This document shows, one piece after another, positions 24,962 to 33,696 of a DNA stretch of 64,000 bases (the first letter of the stretch is position 1; each line of letters opens with the position of its first letter). Position numbers and translations under genes: made by a program. The stretch is from Limimaricola sp. G21655-S1 (GTDB lineage Bacteria; Pseudomonadota; Alphaproteobacteria; Rhodobacterales; Rhodobacteraceae): the NCBI RefSeq assembly GCF_027213785.1, contig NZ_JAPWGO010000020.1:1-64000 (forward strand), read 5' to 3'. The notes below the pieces were generated by a model. That model saw nothing but the letters and a program-made list of their open reading frames with translations. It did no database searches and was not told the DNA's origin.

Positions 24962-25888
24962 TCAGAGCTTCTCGGTGAGCTCGGGCAGCGCGGTGAACAG
25001 GTCGGCGACGAGGCCGTAATCGGCGACCTGGAAGATCGGCGCCTCCTCGTCCTTGTTGATCGCCACGATCACCTTCGAATCCTTCATCCCCGCGAGATGC
25101 TGGATCGCGCCCGAGATGCCGACCGCGACGTAGAGCGCGGGCGCCACCACCTTGCCGGTCTGACCGACCTGCCAGTCGTTCGGCGCGAAGCCCGAATCCA
25201 CCGCGGCGCGCGACGCGCCGACGGCGGCACCGAGCTTGTCGGCCAGCGTCTCGATCAGCGCGAAGTTCTCCTGCGAGCCGACGCCGCGGCCGCCCGACAC
25301 CACGATGCCGGCGGAGGTCAGCTCGGGCCGGTCGCTCTCGGCCAGCTTGTCCTCGACCCAGGAGGACAGGCCCGGATCGGCGGCCGGCGCCACGTCCTCG
25401 ACCGGGGCCGACCCACCGTCGGCCGCCGGCTCGAAGCCGGTGGTGCGGATGGTGATGACCTTGGTGGCGTCGCGCGACTTCACCGTCTGCACCGCGTTGC
25501 CGGCATAGACCGGGCGGTCGAACGAACCGTCGCCATGCAGCGCCAGCACATCGGGGATGATCATCACGTCCAAGAGCGCCGCGACCCGCGGCATGATGTT
25601 CTTGGCGTCCGTGGTGGCGGGCGCGGCGATCACCTCGTGGCCTTCGGCCAGCTGCGCCACCAGCGCCGCGACCGGCTCGGCCAGCCGGTGCGAATAGAGC
25701 GCATCCTCGGCGCAGAGCACCCGGGCCACGCCTTGAATCGTCGCGGCGGCGGTGGCCGCCTCCTTCGCCGATGCGCCGACGCACAGGAGCGTCACCTCGC
25801 CCAGGGCCCGCACCGCCGAAACGGCGCGGGCGGTGGCGTCACGGTTCAGTTCGCCGTCCGTGACCTCGGCCAGAAGCAGCACGCTCAT
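24962..25888 (-). CDS. etfA: Electron transfer flavoprotein subunit alpha
   Basis: 308 residues. The C-terminal FAD-binding domain reads [74 protein letters not shown]. With EtfB it carries electrons from acyl-CoA and related dehydrogenases to ETF-ubiquinone oxidoreductase. The ATG overlaps the etfB stop (ATGA). Confidence 0.97.
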   Translation of the reverse strand: MSVLLLAEVTDGELNRDATARAVSAVRALGEVTLLCVGASAKEAATAAATIQGVARVLCAEDALYSHRLAEPVAALVAQLAEGHEVIAAPATTDAKNIMPRVAALLDVMIIPDVLALHGDGSFDRPVYAGNAVQTVKSRDATKVITIRTTGFEPAADGGSAPVEDVAPAADPGLSSWVEDKLAESDRPELTSAGIVVSGGRGVGSQENFALIETLADKLGAAVGASRAAVDSGFAPNDWQVGQTGKVVAPALYVAVGISGAIQHLAGMKDSKVIVAINKDEEAPIFQVADYGLVADLFTALPELTEKL

Positions 25889-26646
25889 CCCACGACCCCC
25901 AGATCCTTGAGTTTCTCGACCAGCTCATCGACCGAGCCGACCATCATCCCCGCCTTGCGCGCCGGCGGCTCGGCGGTCTTCACCACCTCGAGCCGCGGGC
26001 TGACATCGACGCCGAAATCCGCCGCCGTCTTCTCGTCGAGCGGCTTCTTCTTGGCCTTCATGATGTTGGGCAGCGAGGCGTAGCGCGGCTCGTTCAGCCG
26101 CAGGTCCACCGAGACGATCGCCGGCAGCTTCACCGAGATCGTCTGCAACCCGCCATCGACCTCGCGCGTCACCTGCGCCTCTTCGCCCTCGATCTTCACC
26201 TCGGAGGCGAAGGTGGCCTGGGACCAGCCCAAGAGCGCCGACAGCATCTGGCCGGTGGCGTTCATGTCGTTGTCGATCGCCTGCTTGCCGCAGAGCACCA
26301 GCTGGGGCTGCTCCTCCTCGACCAGCTTGGCGAGGATCTTCGCCACCGCCAGCGGCTCGATATCCTGGTCGGGGGCCTCGGCCGCGACCACCAGGATCGC
26401 CCGGTCCGCGCCCATCGCCAGCGCCGTCCGGAGCGTCTCCTGCGCCTGCTTCACGCCGATCGACACCGCCACCACCTCGGTGGCCACGCCCGCCTCCTTC
26501 AGACGGATCGCCTCCTCGACCGCGATCTCGTCGAACGGGTTCATCGACATCTTCACGTTCGCCAGGTCGACCCCCGTGCCGTCCGACTTCACACGGACCT
26601 TCACGTTGTAGTCGATCACCCGCTTCACGGGGACTAGGATCTTCAT
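25885..26646 (-). CDS. etfB: Electron transfer flavoprotein subunit beta
   Basis: 253 residues starting [53 protein letters not shown]. It has the AMP-binding ETF-beta signature [25 protein letters not shown]. The ATG at 26646 follows AAAGGAGTGGGTGGAG; a GTG six bases upstream is less likely. First gene of etfBA; the DmdC-like acyl-CoA dehydrogenase further along the window is a plausible electron donor. Confidence 0.97.
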   Translation of the reverse strand: MKILVPVKRVIDYNVKVRVKSDGTGVDLANVKMSMNPFDEIAVEEAIRLKEAGVATEVVAVSIGVKQAQETLRTALAMGADRAILVVAAEAPDQDIEPLAVAKILAKLVEEEQPQLVLCGKQAIDNDMNATGQMLSALLGWSQATFASEVKIEGEEAQVTREVDGGLQTISVKLPAIVSVDLRLNEPRYASLPNIMKAKKKPLDEKTAADFGVDVSPRLEVVKTAEPPARKAGMMVGSVDELVEKLKDLGVVG

Positions 26647-26833
26647 CTCCACCCACTCCTTTCGGACTTTCGCGGAATTGGTAGCGCGGCATTTGCACGG
26701 GCAACAGGGTCAAACCGACCATTCGGCAAAGGGCTACGTCGCGTTACGCGCACGTCAACGGCCCGCGGGCGCGCCGCGGGCCGGGTCATGCATCCCTGGG
26801 ATAGAAAGGGCGGATACGATCGCCCTCGCGTGC

Positions 26834-26920
26834 CTACTTGCCCTTGGGCTTGGGTTTTTCGGCGTGGCTGCCGGGCTTGCCGGCGCCCTTGGTGTCCTGC
26901 GGCTTCCCCTTGTCGGCCAT
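26834..26920 (-). CDS. 28-residue Lys/Pro/Gly-rich small protein
   Basis: MADKGKPQDTKGAGKPGSHAEK and six more basic residues before TAG. It has AGGAAAGGA nine bases upstream of the ATG, a better ribosome-binding site than many larger genes here. Highly basic, with no hydrophobic core, so probably disordered and nucleic-acid- or stress-related; function unknown. It lies alone between etfB and the quinone oxidoreductase gene. Confidence 0.5.
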   Translation of the reverse strand: MADKGKPQDTKGAGKPGSHAEKPKPKGK

Positions 26921-26996
26921 GATGGCATCCTTTCCTGTCAGAGGATGCCGTCAAACGCGGATCCCGGCCCTGCGGTTGCGTAGCCAAAAGGTGAAT

Positions 26997-27974
26997 TCAA
27001 CCGACCTCGAGCACGATCTTGCCGATATGGGCCGAGCTTTCCATCCGCGCATGCGCCGCCGCCGCTTCGGCCAGCGGAAAGGTGCTGTCCATCACCGAAG
27101 CGACGCGCCCGGCATCGAGCAGCGGCCAGACCTTGGCACGCAGATCGGTGGCGATCGCCGCCTTTGCCGCCACCGATTGCGGCCGCAAGGTCGAGCCGGT
27201 GATGGTCAGGCGGCGCATCATCAGCGGCGCGAGGTTCAGCTCCATCTTCGGCCCCTGCAGGAAGGCGATCTGCACCAGCCGCCCGTCATCAGCGAGCGCC
27301 TTGAGATTGCGCGCGACATAGTCGCCGCCGACCATGTCGAGGATCAGGTCGGCCCCGCCCTCGGCGCGCATCGCCTCGACGAAATCCGTTTCGCGGTAGT
27401 TGATGGCCCGCTCGGCACCGAGACGCGCGCAGGCCACGCATTTCTCCTCGGATCCGGCGGTGGCGAAGACCCGGGCGCCGAAGGCATGCGCGAGCTGGAT
27501 CGCCGTCGTGCCGATCCCCGAGGAGCCGCCATGAACGAGGAACCGCTCGCCGCCCTTCAGCCCGCCGCGCATGAAGACGTTGGACCAGACGGTGAAGAAG
27601 GTTTCGGGCAGACACGCCGCCTGCCTGAGGCCCATGCCGCGCGGCACCGGCAGGCAATGCGAGGCAGGCGCGACCACCGCCTCGGCATAACCGCCCCCCG
27701 GCGTCAGCGCGCAGACCGTGTCGCCCACGGCCCATTGCGTGACGCCCGGCCCGATCGCCGCAACATGGCCCGACACCTCCAGCCCCGGCAGGTCCGAGGC
27801 ATCTGGCGGCGGGGCATAGGCCCCCGCGCGCTGCAACGCGTCGGGGCGGTTCACCCCGGCGAAGGCCACGTCGATCAGGACCTCGCCATGCTGCGGTTCG
27901 GGGCGCGGACGGGTCGTCTCGCGCAGGACTTCGGGCCCGCCGGGGCGGGTGATCTCGACGGCGCGCATGGTCAT
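26997..27974 (-). CDS. NAD(P)H quinone oxidoreductase, PIG3-type
   Basis: 325 residues from the ATG at 27974, which overlaps the stop of the COQ9-like gene by four bases. Zinc-free MDR fold: MTMRAVEITRPGGPEVLRETTRP, YAEAVVAPASHCLPVPRGMGLRQAACLPETFFTVWSNVFMRGGLKGGERFLVHGGSSGIGTTAIQLAHAFGARVFATAGSEEK, and a C-terminal MESSAHIGKIVLEV. It reduces quinones with NADPH. Coupling to COQ9 suggests a link to ubiquinone metabolism. Confidence 0.9.
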   Translation of the reverse strand: MTMRAVEITRPGGPEVLRETTRPRPEPQHGEVLIDVAFAGVNRPDALQRAGAYAPPPDASDLPGLEVSGHVAAIGPGVTQWAVGDTVCALTPGGGYAEAVVAPASHCLPVPRGMGLRQAACLPETFFTVWSNVFMRGGLKGGERFLVHGGSSGIGTTAIQLAHAFGARVFATAGSEEKCVACARLGAERAINYRETDFVEAMRAEGGADLILDMVGGDYVARNLKALADDGRLVQIAFLQGPKMELNLAPLMMRRLTITGSTLRPQSVAAKAAIATDLRAKVWPLLDAGRVASVMDSTFPLAEAAAAHARMESSAHIGKIVLEVG

Positions 27975-28711
27975 CGACGCGGGCTCCAATGCCCGGGCAG
28001 ATCCATCGGCGGCTTGTGATGCGGCGCGTGCACGCCGGAGAACAGGAAGGACAGCGCCCCGGTCAATGGCTTGAGCAGCACCGACTTGTTGGCGCGGGCC
28101 TTGGCGCTCTCGATGCGCATCACGTCATCGATGCGCCGGTCGATGAAGGACCACGTCGCCTGGTGATCGAGGCTGTCATCGCCGAGCCAGTACAGCACCA
28201 CCGAGGCCCAGACCCCCGAGAGCGTCGCGCGCTTGGTGTACCAGTTCACGTCGTCGGAGGCGTCGCCCAACGCGGTCCAGATCGCGTCGGCGGTGCGCCA
28301 CAGCAGGCGCGAGCCCTCGGCCGCGTGATGCGGCAGCGCGAAGAGCGCTGTGGCGCGGCGCAGCGCCTCCTTGTCGCGCACCGCCTCGATTCGGGCGCGC
28401 AGCGCGAAGGCGACCCGGTCGCGGTAGCGCATCGCCGTCAGATCGGCGGCCCGGACCGCCTCGACCATCGCGCGGTCACCCGCATCATGCAGCGCCACGG
28501 CGAGGTCGATGGCGCCGCGCGGGCACAGCGCATGGGCTTGCGGCACGGTCATGCCAGTCTCATGCGCGGCGGCGCGGAACGCGGCCTCGGACCAGCCGTC
28601 GAAGGCGACATGCGGCAGGATCGCATCGAGCAGCCGGGCGATCTCGGGATCATCCGCGCGCCCCGTCTCCGACGCATCGGGATCGGTCCCGTCGAAATAT
28701 GGGTTGGTCAT
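27971..28711 (-). CDS. COQ9-family ubiquinone biosynthesis protein
   Basis: 246 residues. COQ9 proteins have a TetR-like fold that binds isoprenoid lipid and support COQ7 hydroxylation. Recognised by LLDAILPHVAFDGWSEAAFRAAAHETGM, DVNWYTKRATLSGVWASVVLYWLGDDS and DRRIDDVMRIESAK. COQ9 is characteristic of mitochondria and alphaproteobacteria. Divergent from rpsU, whose promoter lies between. Confidence 0.93.
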   Translation of the reverse strand: MTNPYFDGTDPDASETGRADDPEIARLLDAILPHVAFDGWSEAAFRAAAHETGMTVPQAHALCPRGAIDLAVALHDAGDRAMVEAVRAADLTAMRYRDRVAFALRARIEAVRDKEALRRATALFALPHHAAEGSRLLWRTADAIWTALGDASDDVNWYTKRATLSGVWASVVLYWLGDDSLDHQATWSFIDRRIDDVMRIESAKARANKSVLLKPLTGALSFLFSGVHAPHHKPPMDLPGHWSPRR

Positions 28712-28736
28712 TGGCGTCTCCCTTCCATCCCCAGCC

Positions 28737-28765
28737 TAGACAAGCGGCCGGGGCTTTGCTATATG
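28737..28765 (+). promoter_or_regulatory. Sigma70-type promoter for rpsU
   Basis: TAGACA (28737-28742), 17-base spacer, TATATG (28760-28765), 51 bases before the rpsU start. Confidence 0.6.
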
Positions 28766-28816
28766 GCCGCTTCCTGCAATCTTGAAACTCCAGCTTAGAA
28801 AGGTGGTGAAAACCAC

Positions 28817-29023
28817 ATGCAGGTCAGCGTTCGCGACAACAACGTCGATCAGGCCCTCCGGGCTCTGAAGAAGAAGTTGCAGCGCGAGGGTGTGTTCCGC
28901 GAGATGAAGCTCAAGCAGCATTTCGAGAAGCCCTCCGAGAAAAAAGCGCGCGAGAAGGCCGAGGCCATCCGGCGTCAGCGCAAACTCGCCCGCAAGAAGG
29001 CCCAGCGCGAAGGTCTCCTCTGA
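28817..29023 (+). CDS. rpsU: 30S ribosomal protein S21
   Basis: 68 residues, [61 protein letters not shown]. It binds the 30S platform near the anti-Shine-Dalgarno site. AAAGGTGG lies upstream. It is monocistronic with its own promoter and terminator. Confidence 0.98.
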   Translation: MQVSVRDNNVDQALRALKKKLQREGVFREMKLKQHFEKPSEKKAREKAEAIRRQRKLARKKAQREGLL

Positions 29024-29054
29024 GATCCCGAGTGCAAGCTTTCTATCGTTGAAA

Positions 29055-29084
29055 CCCCCGAGGCGACGGCTCCGGGGGTTTTTT
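29055..29084 (+). terminator. Rho-independent terminator of rpsU
   Basis: Arms CCCCCGAG and CTCCGGGGG (one bulge) followed by six T residues, 31 bases after the rpsU stop. Confidence 0.88.
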
Positions 29085-29149
29085 CGTGCCCGGATCGCCC
29101 GCCACGGCGAAATCGCTGTAGACTGGCGATGCTTGCCAGGGAGGAAGCG

Positions 29150-29476
29150 ATGAAGCCTGTCATCTTGCTGGTCGGGCGACTGCCCGGCGTGGTCGAAAAC
29201 GTGGCCCACGCGCTCGAGGATCTGCCGGTCGAATGGCTCGGCGCGCATGATCGCGAAGAGGTCGAGCGGCAGCTCGATACCGAGCCCGCCATCGCCTGCG
29301 TGGTGATCGGCGCCGGGCTCGACGATCGAATCCGGGGCGACCTGATCGGGGTGATCGCGTCGCGGCGACCGGATCTGACGATTCACCTCAAGGATCGCGC
29401 CTCGGGGCCGGGCGGCATGGCCGGTTTTGCCCGGCGGGTGGTGGAGATTGCCCTACCGGAACTCAATGCCCACTGA
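29150..29476 (+). CDS. Small uncharacterised protein, receiver-like
   Basis: 108 residues from the ATG at 29150 with GGGAGGAAG upstream. The pattern MKPVILLVGRLPGVVENVAHALEDLPVEWLGAHDREEVERQLDTEPAIACVVIGAGL suggests an alpha/beta receiver-like fold with hydrophobic beta strands, but the usual phosphorylatable Asp is not obvious. Function unknown. Confidence 0.6.
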   Translation: MKPVILLVGRLPGVVENVAHALEDLPVEWLGAHDREEVERQLDTEPAIACVVIGAGLDDRIRGDLIGVIASRRPDLTIHLKDRASGPGGMAGFARRVVEIALPELNAH

Positions 29477-29574
29477 TCCGGGCCGATCACCTTCGGTCGC
29501 CTTCGCGTGAACCCGGGACCCTTCGTGGTCAACTCGCGTTGTCGGGGCGTATTTCATTGCGCCAAGGAGGCAAC

Positions 29575-30105
29575 ATGGCTGGCAAACCGACCCCCGACGC
29601 CGTTCTTCCCGAGATCACCCTGCCCCGCCTCGGCGGCGGCGAAATAACCTTGGGCAAGCCGCTCGAGGGGCGCGACTGGCAGATGGTCGTGGTCTATCGC
29701 GGCAAGCACTGCCCGATCTGCCACAAATACGTCTCCGGGCTGGAGCCGCTCCTGTCCGAATACCATAAGGCTGGCATCGACGTCGTGCTGGTGTCGGGCG
29801 ATCCCAAGGAGAAGGCCCGTGCCTTCGTCGACGAGACCGGCACCTCGGCTCCCGTGGCCTACGATCTCAGCGTGCCGCAAATGCTGGAGCTCGGGCTCTA
29901 CGTCTCCGAGCCGCGCTCCCCGCAGGAGACGGATCGCCCCTTCGCCGAACCGGCCATCTTCGTCATCAATGACAAGGGCACGGTGCATATCGCCGATATC
30001 TCGAACGCGCCCTTCTCGCGTCCCGATCTCGAAGGGCTGCTGAGCGGGCTGAAATTCATCCGAGACAACGACTACCCGATCCGGGGCACCAAGATGGCCG
30101 CCTGA
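29575..30105 (+). CDS. Peroxiredoxin, AhpC/TSA family
   Basis: 176 residues from the ATG at 29575, AAGGAGG upstream. Thioredoxin fold with MVVVYRGKHCPICHKYVSGLEPLLSEY: Cys46 and Cys49, where usual peroxiredoxins have a T-x-x-C active site. It should reduce peroxides or act as a thiol disulfide enzyme. Ends IRDNDYPIRGTKMAA. Monocistronic. Confidence 0.85.
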   Translation: MAGKPTPDAVLPEITLPRLGGGEITLGKPLEGRDWQMVVVYRGKHCPICHKYVSGLEPLLSEYHKAGIDVVLVSGDPKEKARAFVDETGTSAPVAYDLSVPQMLELGLYVSEPRSPQETDRPFAEPAIFVINDKGTVHIADISNAPFSRPDLEGLLSGLKFIRDNDYPIRGTKMAA

Positions 30106-30135
30106 CCCGGCTTTGCGAACCTGCTGTGACCGGAC

Positions 30136-30161
30136 ACGCCGCCCCTCTTCCGGGGCGGCGT
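30136..30161. terminator. Hairpin between convergent peroxiredoxin and Lrp genes
   Basis: Perfect 10-bp arms ACGCCGCCCC / GGGGCGGCGT with a six-base loop, directly before the Lrp stop at 30164. No long T-run. Confidence 0.6.
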
Positions 30162-30163
30162 CG

Positions 30164-30625
30164 TCACGTCGGGATCGCCGTGGTCTGGCGCACCGTCCTG
30201 AGCGCGAAGCTCGACTGCATCGTCTGCACCCCCGGCAGCCGTGCCAGATGCCGGCGGTGGATCTGCGCGAAATCCTCGCTGTCGCGCGCCACCACCTTCA
30301 GCAGGTAATCCGCGGTGCCCGCCATCAGGTGACATTCCAGCACGTCGGGGATCCGTGCCACTGCCGCCTCGAAAGCGTCGAGCAACTCGTCGGCCTGCCC
30401 CGAAAGCGTGATCTCGACGAAGACGGTGACCGGCCGCCCCATGCCACGCGGATCGAGAAGCGCGACATAGCCCCGGATCAGCCCCGACTGCTCGAGCGCC
30501 CGGACCCGGCGGTGACAGGCCGAAGGCGAAAGATTCACCTTCTCGGACAGCTGCGCGTTCGATAGCCGACCATCGGCCTGCAAGGCGGCGAGAATGGCAC
30601 GGTCGATGCGGTCGATCACGCTCAA
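30164..30625 (-). CDS. Lrp/AsnC-family regulator, probably of alanine dehydrogenase
   Basis: 153 residues from a TTG at 30625, seven bases after AAGGA; the family N-terminus (SVIDRIDRAILAALQADGRLSNAQLSEKVNLSPSACHRRVRALEQSGLIRGYVALLD) begins right there, so upstream ATGs are unlikely. The C-terminal RAM domain is VTVFVEITLSGQADELLDAFEAAVARIPDVLECHLMAGTADYLLKVVARDSEDFAQ. Divergent from ald, the usual partner of AldR-type activators that sense alanine. Confidence 0.9.
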   Translation of the reverse strand: MSVIDRIDRAILAALQADGRLSNAQLSEKVNLSPSACHRRVRALEQSGLIRGYVALLDPRGMGRPVTVFVEITLSGQADELLDAFEAAVARIPDVLECHLMAGTADYLLKVVARDSEDFAQIHRRHLARLPGVQTMQSSFALRTVRQTTAIPT

Positions 30626-30753
30626 TGCAAGATCCTTCGATGTATCGCGGTAAATACGCGAAAATCTTCTATAGTATCGCATGATCAGGCCACGAACTCG
30701 TCGGCAATTGCAAGTCGGGGGTGGCAACATGGAGGAAACAAGGAGGACATCTC
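30626..30753. promoter_or_regulatory. Divergent Lrp/ald control region
   Basis: 128 bases that hold both start regions. Inverted repeats are CGCG-N7-CGCG at 30646-30660, and the 8-base palindrome GCAATTGC near 30710. Phased AT tracts (TAAATA, AAAATCTTCTATAG) are typical of Lrp-type operators. Which repeat is bound cannot be told from sequence alone. Confidence 0.45.
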
Positions 30754-31872
30754 ATGCACATCGGCTGCCCCACCGAAATCAAGCCGCAGGAATTCCGCGT
30801 CGGCCTTACCCCCAACGCCGCGCGCGAGGCGGTGGCCAATGGTCACAAGGTCACCATGCAATCCGGCGCCGGCATCGGCTCGGGCTTCAGCGATGACGAC
30901 TACCGCGCCGCCGGTGCGGCCATCGCCGACAGCGCCGAAGAGGTCTTCGCCACCGCCGAGATGATCGTGAAGGTGAAGGAGCCGCAGGCCCCCGAACGCC
31001 GCATGCTGCGCGAGGGCCAGATCCTCTTCACCTATCTCCACCTCGCTCCCGACCCGGCGCAGACCGAGGATCTGGTGAACTCGGGCGCGACCTGCATCGC
31101 CTACGAGACCGTGACCGATCGCAATGGCGGCCTGCCGCTGCTGGCGCCGATGTCCGAGGTGGCGGGACGTCTCGCGCCGCAGGTCGGCGCCTGGACGCTG
31201 CAGAAGGCCAATGGCGGGCGCGGCGTGCTGCTGGGCGGCGTGCCCGGCGTCGGCCCGGCCAATGTCGTGGTGATCGGTGGCGGCGTCGTCGGCACCCAAG
31301 CCGCGAAGATCGCCGCCGGCATGGGCGCGCGCGTCACCGTGCTCGACAAGTCGCTGCCGCGGATGCGCTATCTCGACGACGTCTATGGCCGCGAGTTCCG
31401 CACCGTCTATTCCAGCGTCGGCGCCACCGCCGATGCCGTGGCGCAGGCCGATCTGGTGATCGGCGCGGTGCTGGTGCCCGGCGCCGCCGCGCCCAAGCTC
31501 GTCACCCGCGAGCAGCTCTCGACCATGAAGCCCGGCGCCGCCATCGTCGATGTGGCGATCGACCAGGGCGGCTGCTTCGAGACCTCGAAGGCCACGACCC
31601 ACGAGGATCCGATCTACGAGGTCGATGGCATCATGCATTACTGCGTCGCCAACATGCCCGGCGCGGTGGCCCGCACCTCGACGCTGGCGCTGGGCAACGC
31701 CACCATGCCCTTCGTGCTCGCGATCGCCGACAAGGGCTGGAAGCAGGCCTGCCTCGACGATGCGCATCTGGCCGAGGGGCTCAACGTGCATCAGGGCCTG
31801 ATCACCAACCTCGCCGTCGGCGAGGGGCTGGGCCGCGAGGCGATCTCGGCGCAGGAGGCGCTTCGCCGCTGA
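30754..31872 (+). CDS. ald: Alanine dehydrogenase
   Basis: 372 residues from the ATG at 30754 with AGGAGGAC upstream. It deaminates L-alanine to pyruvate with NAD. Motifs: [93 protein letters not shown], and the C-terminal [15 protein letters not shown]. Full family length (about 371). Confidence 0.96.
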   Translation: MHIGCPTEIKPQEFRVGLTPNAAREAVANGHKVTMQSGAGIGSGFSDDDYRAAGAAIADSAEEVFATAEMIVKVKEPQAPERRMLREGQILFTYLHLAPDPAQTEDLVNSGATCIAYETVTDRNGGLPLLAPMSEVAGRLAPQVGAWTLQKANGGRGVLLGGVPGVGPANVVVIGGGVVGTQAAKIAAGMGARVTVLDKSLPRMRYLDDVYGREFRTVYSSVGATADAVAQADLVIGAVLVPGAAAPKLVTREQLSTMKPGAAIVDVAIDQGGCFETSKATTHEDPIYEVDGIMHYCVANMPGAVARTSTLALGNATMPFVLAIADKGWKQACLDDAHLAEGLNVHQGLITNLAVGEGLGREAISAQEALRR

Positions 31873-31948
31873 GGTGCGAAGCCGCACCGGAACCCTCCGG
31901 TGCGGCACTCGGTTTTCCACTGCAACCCCACATTGCGGAGGAAGACCC

Positions 31949-32401
31949 ATGGTGACCACCATCGGTACGTCGAGCGACATGGCCAAGCTGGTCGAGAACT
32001 TCATTCTTCTCGAGCACGACGCCATCGCCGCCTACGAGACCACGATCGAGCGGCTGGAGAACGCCGCGCACAAAGCGAAGGTCGAGGAGTTCCGGCAGGA
32101 TCACCTGCGCCATCTGTCCGATCTCACCGCCCTCGCCGGGCGCGTCGGCGCGAAGGTGCCGGGTGAAGGCGACATGAAGGAGCTGCTGACCACCGGCAAG
32201 ATCAAGCTCGCCGACATGGTTGGCGGCGACGGCGCGATCCTCAAGGCCATGGCGACCAACGAGATCGACACGATCAGCGCCTATCAGCACGCGGTGGACA
32301 ACGCGGCCGTGCCTGCCGCCGACAAGGACCTGTTCCAGCGCGGTCTCGCGGACGAGCGCCGGCACAAGGACTGGATGGATCAGGCGGCAAAAGCCGCCTG
32401 A
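31949..32401 (+). CDS. Ferritin-like domain protein (DUF2383-type)
   Basis: 150 residues from the ATG at 31949, GCGGAGGAAG upstream. Four-helix bundle with paired acidic/His motifs: NFILLEHDAIAAYETTIERLENAAHKAKVEEFRQDHLRHLSDL and NEIDTISAYQHAVDNAAVPAADKDLFQRGLADERRHKDWMDQ. A carboxylate-bridged diiron role is likely from the family. Monocistronic. Confidence 0.8.
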   Translation: MVTTIGTSSDMAKLVENFILLEHDAIAAYETTIERLENAAHKAKVEEFRQDHLRHLSDLTALAGRVGAKVPGEGDMKELLTTGKIKLADMVGGDGAILKAMATNEIDTISAYQHAVDNAAVPAADKDLFQRGLADERRHKDWMDQAAKAA

Positions 32402-32423
32402 GGCATTTGCCCCCCGCTCACGG

Positions 32424-32454
32424 AACACGGCCGGCGCATCGCGCCGGCCGTGTT
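32424..32454. terminator. Perfect 14-bp bidirectional terminator
   Basis: Arms AACACGGCCGGCGC / GCGCCGGCCGTGTT around a three-base loop, in the convergent gap between the ferritin-like gene and azoR. The strongest hairpin in the window by length. Confidence 0.8.
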
Positions 32455-32473
32455 ACTTCCGGATGGTGAAGGA

Positions 32474-33007
32474 TCAAGCGGCGCGTGCCTCGACGATCGC
32501 CGGCACCTTGGCGCGGGCGTCGTTGATCGCCTTGGCGCGCGCCTCGGGCGAGATCGCCACGCCTTCGACCCGCAGCACCGTCACGTCGGTGATGCCGATG
32601 AAGCCCAGAACCTGCCGCAAATAGGGCTCGACGAAATCGGTCGTGCCGTCATGCACGCCACCCGAGGCATAGACCACGATGGCGCGGCGGCCACCGGCGA
32701 GGCCCTGCGGACCTTCGGCGGTGTACTGAAAGGTCTTGCCGGCCACCGCGACGCTGTCGATCCAGGCCTTGAGCTGGTGCGGGATCGCGAAGTTGTACAT
32801 CGGCGCGCCGATCACCAGCGTGTCGGCCGAGAGCAGCTGCTCCACCGGGTCGCCGTCGAAGGCGGCCTCCGTTTCGGGATCGGCGAGATCGCGGCGCAGC
32901 ACGGTCTCGCCCCCCTTGGCGGTGAGCTCGGCCACGATGGCCGCCGTGAGATCGCGCGAGACCGAGTTCTCGCCGAGAATGGAGCTGTCGATGTGCAGGA
33001 TGGTCAT
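32474..33007 (-). CDS. azoR: FMN-dependent NADH azoreductase
   Basis: 177 residues from the ATG at 33007. Flavodoxin-like fold: MTILHIDSSILGENSVSRDLTAAIVAELTAKGGETVLRRDL, APMYNFAIPHQLKAWIDSVAVAGKTFQYTAEGPQGL (FMN binding) and GGRRAIVVYASGGVHDG. It reduces quinones and azo bonds by two electrons. About 20 residues shorter than E. coli AzoR. Confidence 0.9.
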   Translation of the reverse strand: MTILHIDSSILGENSVSRDLTAAIVAELTAKGGETVLRRDLADPETEAAFDGDPVEQLLSADTLVIGAPMYNFAIPHQLKAWIDSVAVAGKTFQYTAEGPQGLAGGRRAIVVYASGGVHDGTTDFVEPYLRQVLGFIGITDVTVLRVEGVAISPEARAKAINDARAKVPAIVEARAA

Positions 33008-33099
33008 GGAAAGGCGTCCTCGATTGGAGATGACGCCCACGTAATCGCGCACCATCGCCTCGTGAACCCCGCATCCCCGCACATGAGCTGCGCCGTTCT

Positions 33100-33537
33100 T
33101 CAAACGCCCCGCGTCTTCAGGAGATCGCGAATATCGGTCAGCAGCTGTTCCTGAGTCGGACCTTTCGGCGCGGCGGGCACCGGCTCGCCCTTTTCGACAG
33201 CGGCGTCCTTGATTCGGTTCACCGCCTTGACCAGCAGGAACACCACCCAGGCGATGATGAGAAAGTTGATCACCGCCGTCAGGAAGGCGCCATAGGCGAA
33301 GACGGCGGCACCGCTCTCGCGCGCAATTTCGAGCGAGCTGCCCGGCGGCACGTCGCCCGAGAGCACGATATACATCGAGGTGAAATCGATGCCGCCGAGG
33401 ATCAGGCCGATCACCGGGTTGATCAGATCGTGCACGAGGCTCTGGACGATGGCGGTGAAGGCGGCGCCGATGATGATGCCGACCGCGAGGTCCATCACGT
33501 TGCCCTTGGCGATGAAGTTGCGGAATTCCTTGATCAT
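33100..33537 (-). CDS. mscL: Large-conductance mechanosensitive channel MscL
   Basis: 145 residues: [55 protein letters not shown] with the first membrane helix and gate, then the second helix [25 protein letters not shown] and a C-terminal helical bundle. Opens on membrane tension to release osmolytes. Monocistronic, on the minus strand. Confidence 0.97.
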   Translation of the reverse strand: MIKEFRNFIAKGNVMDLAVGIIIGAAFTAIVQSLVHDLINPVIGLILGGIDFTSMYIVLSGDVPPGSSLEIARESGAAVFAYGAFLTAVINFLIIAWVVFLLVKAVNRIKDAAVEKGEPVPAAPKGPTQEQLLTDIRDLLKTRGV

Positions 33538-33638
33538 CGGGGTCTCCTGTATGGGTTTGGCCCCTACCTAGCGCAGCGCGGAGGCGCGGCGCATCCTTGG
33601 GGACGCGAAGGTGGGCAGGACGCGGCCCTCAGGCCACG

Positions 33639-33669
33639 AAAAAAAGGGGCGGACCCGTCGGTCCGCCCC
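33639..33669 (-). terminator. Rho-independent terminator of pheT
   Basis: On the minus strand, arms GGGGCGGACC / GGTCCGCCCC around a four-base loop, then seven T residues. It follows the pheT stop by 27 bases: a textbook terminator. Confidence 0.92.
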
Positions 33670-33696
33670 CCTTTCTGTCATATCGGTCACCGGCGC

